Below are positions 44,901 through 56,900 of a stretch of DNA of 64,000 bases, in pieces (position 1 is the stretch's first letter; each line of letters begins with the position of its first letter). Below the pieces are notes generated by a model. It did not search any database and was not told where the DNA came from. It saw only the letters and a list, made by a program, of their open reading frames with translations. Both the position numbers and the translations under genes were made by a program. The stretch comes from Sanderia malayensis (Eukaryota > Cnidaria > Scyphozoa > Semaeostomeae > Pelagiidae): positions 744,001 through 808,000 of the forward strand of contig RQOL01000024.1 in assembly GCA_013076295.1 (NCBI GenBank), written 5' to 3'.

Positions 44901-47900
44901 ATTATAGCTACCTTGTCAAACGGTTTCTACAGATACAATAGAAGCCTTTAATTGTATTAAGGCTATTGTTCAATTACAATAGGCTATTGTTTCTTCTATT
45001 GTGTTGTGTCAGATTCTGCCCGAGATGGAGCAACATGTGAAGGTATTGGAAGAGAAATACCAGGACATGGCCCAACTGAAAGAGATGAAGGAGAAAGTGA
45101 AGAACTTGAAGGAAGAACTCGTCTGGGCGATTGTCAGAGATAACCTCATGGTAAGTAATTTGTCATATTATCACTAGTATTTTACAACTATTTCAGTGAG
45201 TTACAGTCGCTGGCCATTCAGAGCAAGAATTTTCACAATGGAAGCCCACAATAAGTCGAACGCCTGAATGTATAGAAAATTGTTCTGTTTCATTTCATGT
45301 TGACCTGTCGTATGTGTGTCTTGTGTTGGTCCTTCCTTAGCTCGAACGAACTCCTCGTTAACTCGAACATATTTCGTATTCCTTTGGGTTGTAAACCTAT
45401 TGATATTCAAGAGTAGCTTAAGAGAATTCGAATTGTTGAGGGTAAAATAAGTGAAACACATTCAAAAATGGATAGGTAAACCGTATTTAGAACCGATGTT
45501 TGTAGTTACTTCGAGCTGAAGTAAGCAAACATAATGTCTTCCCAAACAACAATGCAGTAATAACAACAACTGCAGTAGCGTAATTTCAACCGCTCTCTTT
45601 TACACCGAGTGGCCTGGGCTTTATTTTTTCCAGGAATTGGAAGGCGCGAAAAAGAACTTGCATCGCGAAGAGGGCCGAGTTCCGAAATACGACAATAAAA
45701 TCGAAGAATGCAAGGTAAAATTCTTTCAACTCATATCAACGTAATTTCCACGACATACGTAGCTGTGATCTTTAAAGTGTAATTGTACATAATTACTTGC
45801 GACCCACTGACTGCTATGTATGCATGAGCTTCCCGCTGCTGCGAAGTAAAAATTGGTAACTCTTGGGTGCGTATTTACCATCTTGCATATAGAATAAGCT
45901 TCTTCTATTGCGGCCCTCGGTCCACACAGATTTTGTGCCGCGACATCGATTCCACCGTGCGCTATAGAGATGGGAGTATGGAATAGTATCTAATTAATCT
46001 GTCTCTATGCTGTACATCTTTCTTTATGTGTGCTTGAATTGAGTTGTGGAATGAGATCCACGGATAAAAAGTTACTTGTAAGAAGCTCTTAGGCTCACGA
46101 AAACAATAGGAAGACAATGAGAGATCTTTGTTAACAATGGGGCTTAACCTGGCTCTTAGGCTCACGAGAACAATAGGAAAACAGTGAGAGATCTTTGTTA
46201 ACAATGAAGCTCAACCTGAAAGTCCTTTTTCTTAATTTGCGGGATCTTTCTGTACTAACCAGCCAAGTCACTCCCAACTAAGCTACTGCTATTTTCACAT
46301 CCCTGAAACAGGCCGACATGGAAGCAGCTGAAAAAACACACGAAGCAAAGGAGTTGACAATCAGAAGCCTCGTCGATGAAGCCACTGAGTTGGCGCACAG
46401 AAAAGCGGAGTTTGCTGCCCAGTTCAAGAAAATGAGAACCGATATGAGATTCAGACAGGTAATCACGTGATTGCACATTGATGGTATGATACAGTAAAAA
46501 CCCGCATAGGAAGAACCTGTCCATACTGCATATAGTCCATTGTTTAAATACAATAGGTTATTGTTTTGTCCATTGTTTTGAGCAGAAATGGCAACCTGGA
46601 GGGTTCTTATTTGCGGGATTTTGCTGTATTGGAAAATTTTGTATTGAAAATTTCAACATTTGTATGACAATTTTTTTGCTTGTGTGTTTAGGAGAGCATT
46701 CGCAAGAAGGAGAAGGAAATTGATTTGTCAGAATCAGAGCGACGTCAGCTGTACGAAAGAATCGAAGAAAGCAAACAAAAGTAAGTCAACTCTTCTCCCT
46801 CCCCTCTTTTACGTTTCTCTAACTGGATGTGTGTCAGTGGTGATGGTGCTATGGTTATTGCGAACGACAGAAAGATACGAATGGTGATTGTGGAGTTCTA
46901 CCTGTCATGTTACTGACTTTACCCCCTGAAGATGTATAATTGTGCATTGTTTTCCTATGTAAACAGTGAATCTTCTCATGGGAGCGTATATACTCGTAGT
47001 AAGAGCTTTTTTCAGTTACCCCCTAGTAATGCAGAGTTCCAGCTTACTCCCTTGTCATTGTAGTAGGGACCCCCGCATACTATTTTCTATGTAACTTTAT
47101 ATCCGGCGGTTGTTGTGCGTAGCTTCATTCTCAGATAGTCGTTGTTCGGGAAACTCAAGTTCAGTTTATCTGTCTACAGTCTCCAACATCATGCACAATT
47201 CCAGTTTACCCCCGGTAATGCACAGTTCCAGTTTACCCCCTAGTAATGCACAATTTCTTATTGATTACAATGTGCTTACTCATTTTTTCGGGGGGATATG
47301 AACCGGTTCTTTTTGTCTTTGTTGTTTAGGGCTGTCCGGGACTTGGAAGCTGAGAGGACGAAAATGCAAAACATGTTGGCTGAGAAGGAGCAGGCGCGGC
47401 AGATGGTCCAATCACAATTGAGCACGTCCATTCACCATAGAAACCAACTCAACATGTCAATCAAATCTTCGCAAGAGAAATCATACCAGATGAGGTAGGG
47501 CCCAGTTTTGGGATGGAATTACGTAAAAAACCTTTTCGTATACAACTAACTTAGCATCCCGTCATTTGAACTGCTGTATAGTAATATTCACCCTCGAGTC
47601 AACCACTTTTGATGTTATGATGTATTTTTGTTTCTTCAAGACTCAGATTTAGATTCAATATGTAACATTCCCAATATCAATCTCCGCTCTCTCTACCTAA
47701 AAATCATTGGTCTATAGACCATGTCAGGTGACTTTTACCATCTCGGATGACATTCATAAGACTTTTATCGGAGACCATTCAATTCATTTAGTCATTTGGT
47801 AAAATTTAATGCTCTGTTGATAAGTTTGATTCATGAGTTCATAGACATACAGCAACCCCCCGATTATCGGTAATTTAGCATTGATATCAATAGCGGAGTT

Positions 47901-50900
47901 AAGCAAACTCAGGGGGTGACGGTTCTTCTATATCGTTGCCTCCTTTTAGGCAGGAGGAAACTACCGTAAGCCAGCGACTGAACGCTGCAAACAGACAACT
48001 GCGAGTATTCAAGGAAAGCCAGGAGAACAAGCTGAAGATCTTTGGCTCTTGGGTTCCAGATGCTGTGCAAAAGATCAAAGCTCTCGCAAAACAGAAAAAG
48101 TTTACTCGCGAGCCAGTCGGACCTATAGGTAAGCCAGACGGGTTTGAAACTATACCTTGGAATACTTGAACTAATTATCACGCTTGTTTGCCCGTTGCTG
48201 AGATAGTGAGCCTCTTTGTGTGTTTTTATACTATATAATTGACCAGCTTGTATGGTTGTAAATGACCTCACTAGCTACCTTGTCTGCTTGTTTGCTAACT
48301 CACAATGTATGCTCGTATTTAAACTAACTAGTTAGCCTGCATTCTTGTGTTCTGGCCTTGTGGTTAACTATATTGCCCTTCCGTTAGTTTGCCATAAGCT
48401 CTAATGTTTTGATGTAATGCTCTTTCATTTCCGCAATTAACCATTGGCCTATTGCTTCATTCATTCATCAACAATGTCCTCTTTTAGGCGCATGCATCAA
48501 GTTGAAAGATCAGAAATGGGATGTTGCGATTGAAACATGCTTGAAAAAGTCCATACTTCTTGCATTCTGCTGTCATGACCTTCACGATAAGGACCTGCTT
48601 CTGAATGTCCTGAAGACATGCCTGAAGGGTGCGCCAATGCCTTCGATAATTGTCAGTAGATTCCAGGTATGTCTTGTCGAAATGTTGTACTGTCTCATTC
48701 TCACTGTAATGGTCCGTGCTAGTCTTGTTGCTGTGATCCTTGCTTGGTTAGCTTTTTCCATATTTGCTTAATTATGATCCATGTCAGACTATTTATTGTG
48801 TTGTACTATAGTTACCTCTTTCCTACTTTGAAGATGGTCATTTTGTAGATTCGCTGTCTTAATTCACTGAAAAGAGCCATTTTAAGATTGTTACTGTGCT
48901 CACGCCTGCTTATAGTCCATGGGGCAAAGCCCAATTTTTGAGAAATCATGTTCAAATTGGTGAATAAGGTTACTATACATCATCGGAAAGGAAATTTTGC
49001 GCTGATTACGAATATGAATGTTAATAGGTCGAGAAGTGTCATCTTCACACCTAAAATTGCTGATGTCAGCAAAATGGTGAACAATCTTGTTTTAGCTAAT
49101 GGAAGCCTTTTGCTTAGTAAATACGACATAATTCCATTTATGTTAATGACTTCTTGTATAAAAGCAATGCCAATGAGTATATCTGGACAAAATATACATT
49201 TTTAAGTCAATAATATGTCCATCACGTGACTGTGTCATATTTTACGGACCAGTCCGTAAAATCACTGGAATTTGCATAAGATGGGATATAATGGTAAAGT
49301 AATTTTCAGATTTTGTCCAAAATGATGACTGGGCCCATTTTTCATGATATCTATGCATTTATGGGGTTATATGAATGTCCTAGAGTGGTTTCCAGGCCTT
49401 TGGAGCTGGTCTGTATTTTGTGTATTTTTTTCTTTTTTTAATTCATTTAAGGAGGGTTGCCCTTCAACAAGTTGATTTTCAAGCGGCCCTCCGATAAAAA
49501 CATTAATTATAATATAAGATAAAAAGTAAAAAGCTATTAATTAAATTAAAATATAAAACCTTATTTACAATATTAAACCTTATTTACAATTATATTTTGA
49601 AATTAAGGAAAACATCTAATAGAAACAAAATAGTTTTTAAATAGTTTTCTTGAATCTATACAGAGAGGTTGCCTGCTTTGACTCGGCTGACAGGCTATTC
49701 CATAGTTTGGCACCTCTATATGAGAAACATCTCTGGCCATTTGCTGACCTTTTCATCGGTAACCTCAGATCGGTCCCCGTATCACGAAGGCTATATGATG
49801 TGCAAAGCGAATTTCGTGTGAAAAGATCACAAAGGTATTTTGGAGCCAGCACATTCAGGGACTTGAAGACCATTGTCTTAGACTCTAACGAAATAATAAC
49901 GAAGTAATAACGAAAGCATTTTGGCTTTTGGACAAATTTTGCAATAAATAAAGATTTATGTTTGTGACCTCCTTTCCACAGTAATAACAACGAACACACT
50001 AGGAATAAAATAAAAGAAATCAAAGCCCATTGTGCTAAACCAAAGAAGGATCTTCTAACCTTACCAAACCACCCCAAACAAACAGCATCCTCTCCATTCC
50101 AAACTACAACTAATTGTATGTCGCTTATCGGCAAAAGTCTAGAATCAAGCAGCCTGTCTTCCTCAGCCCAAAATCTTATCCTCTCTTCATGGCGTCCTGG
50201 TACCTTAAAGCAATATCAATCTTATTTAAGTAGATGGGAACAATTTTGTTATGCACATAACCTTGAAGTATACAACCCTTCTGCTGAACAGGTTGTTGAA
50301 TTTCTTACATCATTATTTACTGAAAGCCTGGGCTACAGTGCCATTAATACTGCCAGATCGGCTCTTTCATCTATCATTTCAACGGGAGGCAACCCTCCCA
50401 TAGGTGAACACCCCCTTGTTCGTCGTCTTATGAAAGGTGCTTTCCACCTTAAGCCATCTCTACCAAAATATTCTCATATTTGGGATGTTGGACAGTTATT
50501 ATCTTATTTACAGGAACGAACTCCCTGTCTTGAAATCGATTTCCCTCAAGGAGCTCTCTTACACTACAGCTACCCATCTGTGTCTGCTTACGGGGCAACG
50601 GTGTCAAACACTTCATGTTATGAATATTCGATATATTCAAATTCTTCCTGACAGACTCCGTATTACCCTACAACAACCACTTAAAACTACCAAACCAGGT
50701 AAACATCAAGCTCCCCTTGAAATTTTAGCATACCCAGATGACGACCGCCTGTGTATTGTTAAGAAACTTGAGGAACATATTTCCAAGACTGCCCATTTAA
50801 GAAAGTCTTCAATCACAATACAAACCGGTTTCTAAAGACACCATTGCCAGATGGGTAAAGGAAACTCTCAAACTTGCTGGCATTGATACAAGAAAATTTT

Positions 50901-53900
50901 CCGCTCATAGTTGCCGAGCCGCCTTAACGTTAGCTGCCCAACAAGCCGGTTTATCGCTGCCAAAAATAATGGAAACTGCTGGCTGGTCTAATGCAAAGAC
51001 ATTCGCTCAATTCTATTGCAGAACTGTAGAAAAAGACAATTTTGGACATCGTATTTTAACCGCATCATCTGAATCACCTTCAGTTTTTCAAGTTTAGCAA
51101 TGTAACTTGTTTCAATTTTATCAATATCTGTTTTGTTTTCACTGAGTTCTTATCATTTTACAACATGATGCGCCAATTTTCTGGTGCTATTCGTGACACT
51201 GGGCTTTGAAATCTTATGGGGTTACGAAGTGACGTAGCTGATTGTAGAGAAGAATTAGAAAATTAAACGAGACTTGCCAGGAAGTTGAAGTTTGATTGTA
51301 ATTCTTCTCTACCATCAGCAGGAACAGAGGAATCACATCATCTAGGACATTCATGTAACCCCATAAATGCATAGATATCGTGAAAAATGGGCTCAATCAT
51401 CATTCTGGACCAAATCTGAAAGTTACTTTACCATTATATCCCATCTTATGCAAATTCTAGTAATTTTACGGACTTGTCCGTTAAATGTCACACAGTCACG
51501 TGACGGACATATTATTAACTTAAAAATGTATATTTTGTCCAGATATGCTCATTGGCATTGTTTTTATACAAGAAGTCGTTAACATAAATGGAATTATGTC
51601 GTATTTACTAAGCAAAAGGCTTCCATTAGCTAAAACAAGATTGTACACCTTTTTGCTGACATCAGCAATTTTAGGTGTGAAGATGACACTTCTCGACCTA
51701 TTAACATTCATATTCGTAATCAGCGCAAAATTTGCTTTCCGATGATGTATAGTAACCTTATTCACCAATTTGAACATGATTTTCGGTCTGCCCCATGGAC
51801 TATTATTCTTTTAAAGATTTCCTGTTTTGGCCTTTTATAATGACCCTTGTTATTATTGTGTAAGCTATAGCTTTTAGCTTCTTACTGCTTTGATGATACC
51901 CCTCCACTACCAATATCCCTTCAATATGCTGCATTTTTTTACCTCTCCAGGCTGGCTCTTAACCCCTTCTCTTCATTGCTACTTCAAGAATAGAGATTTG
52001 TCCATAGATTCACCATTAGTATCATTGACAATCCCTTTGTGCGACCCTTGTTAAACTTCTTACTCTTGTCCAGGCTAATTTCCATTCTTTCGTAAGCGAA
52101 TGATAAATGTCTTGCTGATAACAGTTTTTTCAACTATTTTTCTTCCAATTTTTCTGGCTTGCATTTGTTGTTCAAGACGGGCCTCCCTGTTCGGGTCTTG
52201 GGTGAGGTACCATGACGACCGCTTGGCCCTAGTCTTTTTCGACAATAATTGTTTTTTATTTCTATTCACAGGATCAAATTTACGACGTGTCAAGCCATGT
52301 GAGTCAATTATTTTATCACGTAAAAATAACCCGTATCATAACACTTTACTCCACACAACTTGATTTCGCTACACGCTGCTCTACTCATACAGACACCGCA
52401 GATAGTAGAATGAAGCAGGTCATTTCCTTCGCAGCGGTTCCCTCAGCCCATCCTGCTGCACATTGATCTATTGCTCTTGCATTTCCACTGTACTCTACTT
52501 TGCTTCACCTGAGCTTCAACTTTCTCCTCTTTTCTCCTTGTATATGACTCTGCTTTGATTGCTTCGATATGCTCTTGCCATGCCATGTCATGCCCAAGTT
52601 CACCTTGACTTTTCGTCAATTTATTGCAGAGATCGCAAGATTGTCGTCATACGATTTTTGACATGCTGGAGTTTTCCAACCCTGTTGCTGCCAATGCACT
52701 AATCGACCAGGTATATAATGCAATACTGAACTTCCTTCCACTTTTATATAATTTCATACTTTTAGTATTTGGTACAGTGATGAAGTGATGAATATTCTTT
52801 GCTTCCCTTTAAGAAAGCTTGAAGGGAAGCAAAGATTAGTTCATTTTATCATGAAGTTTACGGTGTGAACTATTCAAATACATACTAAATACATAGAGGT
52901 GTGGTCACATCGAGAGGAAGGACCAGGGTCTCACTGCTTCGATTAGTCCAACTATTCAGTGGGCCCTTTGTGCTTAGCGCATAAACCAATACCTAATTCA
53001 ATCAATAAATCAATCAATATACAATTGGTAATTGTATATTGATTTTCACGCACCGTAAAGGCTTTAATAAGTCCTCTGGGAAATCTCCCGATGGGGGATT
53101 AACAAGAGAGGGGGTCCAAATTCAGCTTTTACGGTAGTTTATACCTGAACAGCATCTATGGAATGTACGTACGACATTTCAGCTAAAAGCACAATGTATA
53201 AACGTACAATTGCTGACAGTTTGTTTAATGCTGGGAAGCTCTTTGTAATGTCATACTGTATCATAATCAAGGTTCCACCAAATTGTTGTAAGTAATTATC
53301 TTTTCTTTTCCAAGGTGAGAATTGAATCTGTTTTGCTGATAGAAAATTCGAAAGAGGCACAGCAAGTCATCTGGCATGAAAGACCACGCGGTGCAAGTCG
53401 GGTAAATACAATTCTTCCAATGGCGTTGTAGATTTTTTTCACATGATTTCGTACCTGAGGAATACCTATGCCAAGCATTTTACTCAGTACTGCTTTGTAA
53501 TATGACAAAGGCTTTACTAAACACTCCATGCCTAGTACTTTGCTAAACATTGTTTCAAATAATGTTTTACACACTGTGCAATGCACTGTACTTGACACTG
53601 CACTAAACACTGTGCAAAACACTGTACTTAAAACCGCATTGCGCCCTTTACTAAGCACTGCAATATGTCTATCGGCAGGCGCTCTACTCTTTGCCTTGAT
53701 TGTTAACCTTTATATATCATGTTGTTTTGCAGGCGTTTACATTGGTTGGCGATGAAGTAATTGGTGGGGCTAGCACTAAGTACTATTCCAATAAACACCC
53801 CCAAGCATGCTATCTGAAAGCCAGTGTTGAAAGCGATATAAGGTACGTGGCATTGAAACACAGTATGATCTCGATAAACGCTGCTCTTATTAACTACAAT

Positions 53901-56900
53901 CGTCTTTGAATCCTCCTTAATTCTATATTACCATGCACTCTCAGTTTGATAAAGCAACTTACCCCCGTCGACAAGTATTCTGTGCATTGTGTATAACGGT
54001 GTTGTGTGGGATTTCCCGGGGTTCTTATCACCATTTAATCTACTCATTGTAGGCGATATCAAGAAGAGATCGCAGGAACCCAAGATAAGTTGCGTCACAT
54101 CCGGGAGTCTCTTTCTCGGAATGAAAGAGAGGTCAAAGATTTGCAGGTATGCTGTTTCTTTGTTTCATTTTTCGGAGCCAAACTCCAATTTCTTTTTCGG
54201 AACCAAACTCCGATTTCTTTTTCGGAACCGAACTCGAACCTCCAAGGGACAGATGGAAATTGCTCGATATCCGAGGTTCAAGCTATTCTGTGTTTTCAAT
54301 TGTGGAGTCTGTAATAGCGGTTTTCTAATGCAAATGGATTCCAATTATGAAATATTTTGCATCTTGTCCTGTGAAATTTTTCCTCATCGAGCATCGATGT
54401 TCATCGAGCTCCTGACACAACGAAATACCATTTGTTACCATCAAGGTTCTATTGTGGCTAAATCCGATTACCTTTCAAATATATTTAATAGTCTTGTGTT
54501 TTCTTGATTGTTTTAGCATGAGTTACAAAAAACGAAAAAGAAATGCAATTACGAACAACAGCAAATTAACAAACTGAACATTGTAAGTATTCATGCAACT
54601 TTGAGAAGAAAATTTGAAGAAATGTTACCGCACGTAGGCCCAAAATTCAACGCAAACTTCAAGGCCAACCAAGGCGTGTTTTGCTTTAGAATAACAAACA
54701 AACTTTGCCACCTTGACAAACTATATTTCATTTCTTTCTAAGTTTACTTATTAACAATTTAAATTCTGTTTTTGAAAAGACAATTCTCTCTCTCGCTCTC
54801 TTCTTTTCTTCAAAACTATCTCTCTTTTTCTCTTCACTTCGCTTTTATTCCTATAGAGTTTCTTTATACAAGAAGGTAATGATAATAATAAGTTTATAAC
54901 GGGAATTTATCACAGAAAGATTTAAGTAGGAGGAATATGTAAAGAAAGCTAGGCCGGACTAAAAGAAGTTAACAAGTTTCATTTTTCGCCACGTTTTTTG
55001 CAAGGAAATTCAAGATATGGCTTCTTATGAAGAAGAGAGATTACCTGATGTAACATCATTGGTGAGCTTTCCATTTATGTTGCTTTTTTCGTTGCACTAA
55101 CTTTGACTCTTTTACTTCAGAGGCAGAAAATATTTGATTTGGACTTTCATCCTTCTGGTGCTTGTCTTTTTAGGAGGAAGATCTTGAACAATACGAAACG
55201 AAAATTGACGAACTTAAAAAGCAGGTATGAGATTGATCATAATCACAATAATCGTAATCATCATCATAACCATAAACATTATCATGATAATAATTATAAT
55301 CATAATCCTCATCATAGCAATAATCATGACTAGCATAAGAACCATTATTACCCGTATTGAGCAGAAATATTCTACTGCTGCTGTTACCAACAACTAATAC
55401 CTAATGCAAAACCGAACTATGAAGTTGTTTTAAGGCTTAGCCAATTGGATACTGGCTGTCAATTCTACTCAGTCAGGCTGACGTCAGTTAAAATTTGATT
55501 TCTACCAGACAATTACCAGTCTATTATACTAGTACCAGACTATTGCCATTGTTGCTACTTCTAAATAGTACAAACTGCGACCTGCTTCAGGCATTAATTT
55601 AAGGAGTTTTCATCACTGCACAAAACAGCATAAATCACAGTTTTCCTGATCAACAGGGTGTGGTAAAAAGGTGTGGCAATAACATTTGACTGGATTTCTT
55701 GTGGAAAGAAAATAAGAGTTTTATAAGAGACCAAGAGACCAGTAAAGTAAGGGGGTCCAGGGGCAGAGCCCCCGGTAGCTCATGAGATTTCGCCATTCCT
55801 AAGGTCTTAAAGTGGCTTAGAATCCTGAAAATTCTTCATCTGCACAGTAATATAGAGTAGAAATGGGAATGGTGTCAGATAAAAATTTGTTGCAAGTACT
55901 GATCAAGCGCTCAACGTCTGCGGAATCTGGCATTGCTGCCACGTTCCTGGCGATCCCCCAAAACCCCATCCACACTTTTTAATTTCCAAGACCACATTTT
56001 GGAATTCCAAGACCACAAAACGTGGGGAAAACAACACTAAATTAGGCCCTGGAAACTATAGTAGTAATTTCCGTCAAATTTAAGAAACCGTGTCACCTGG
56101 TACAACAGGCAAATGGGGCAGTTTCAATTGTATTTTGAAAACGGCAGTGATTGTTATTTTAAATACGAAGGCCTACGAAGATGGAATTGACACAGTAATT
56201 TAAGTATTTTATGGCTGCAAAAATCAAAAAGTGAAACATTTCATCACTGCACAAAACTTGTTTCATCACTGCACATTTTTGATTCATCACTGCACAAATT
56301 GGTCATCACTGCACCTTAAATTAATCCTTGACCTGCTTACTGTATTTTCTTTTTCAGGTTGAAAAAGAGAAGCAAGAAATGGAACTGAGAAAGTCTTCAG
56401 TGCAGGAACAACAAGCGAAAGATGGCGAGCTGAAAACAATGATCGAAGATCTAACGAATAGAATGGAGCCGATGAGGGTGAGAATGATATTAAACCCCCT
56501 CTTTAATAAGCCTCCTCTGGAAAATTGGGCTTAAGGTCGCTTTTACAATATTAAGAGCCTCATTCTGATGATAGCTCTACCGTGGCTTTGATTTACAGGA
56601 AGATCTGAACAAAATTGTTAACGATATTCAACAGTTGAAATCGGATAGGAAATTTTACGAGGGCAAGAAAGCCGAGCTGATGCGAAAAATTGCAGAAGTG
56701 AAGAAAATTGCTGACAAACTGGAGGAAAAATATAATGTGAGTAGCCATTATAATGTTATGCTTGGCATAAACCCCACGACCCTTTGATATCCAATATGTA
56801 ATAAACGCCCAGAGCTTCGAAAAAGAAATTTAATAAACGCCATCTTTATCAAACGTCATCTGTAATTAACGCCTTGTTTAAAGTTGAATAAATTGATAAG

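Larger units (their letters stand above)
48914..51802. mobile_element. Long-inverted-repeat element (about 460-470-bp ends) carrying a tyrosine recombinase
   Basis: 48914-about 49385 and about 51341-51802 are inverted copies, roughly 90% or more alike by eye, with outermost bases TAGTCCATGGGGC. Both ends are preceded or followed by TTA, which could be a 3-bp duplication as in PIF/Harbinger elements. Between them are a CR1-like LINE fragment (minus) and a DIRS-type recombinase pseudogene (plus). The left repeat has about 20 extra divergent bases near its outer end. The whole sits in the 3.6-kb SMC6 intron between exons 14 and 15. It may be a rearranged DIRS-like element with inverted ends, or a fold-back DNA element that captured other transposon pieces. 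Confidence 0.7.

Noticed and set aside
48948..49205. 85-codon open frame, repeated almost identically on the minus strand at 51520-51777
   Set aside because: Both are readings of the two inverted ends of one mobile element. The pair shows repeat identity, not protein conservation, and no family motif is present.
49440..51097. Reading the LINE fragment and the recombinase as one gene
   Set aside because: They are on opposite strands and belong to different transposon classes.
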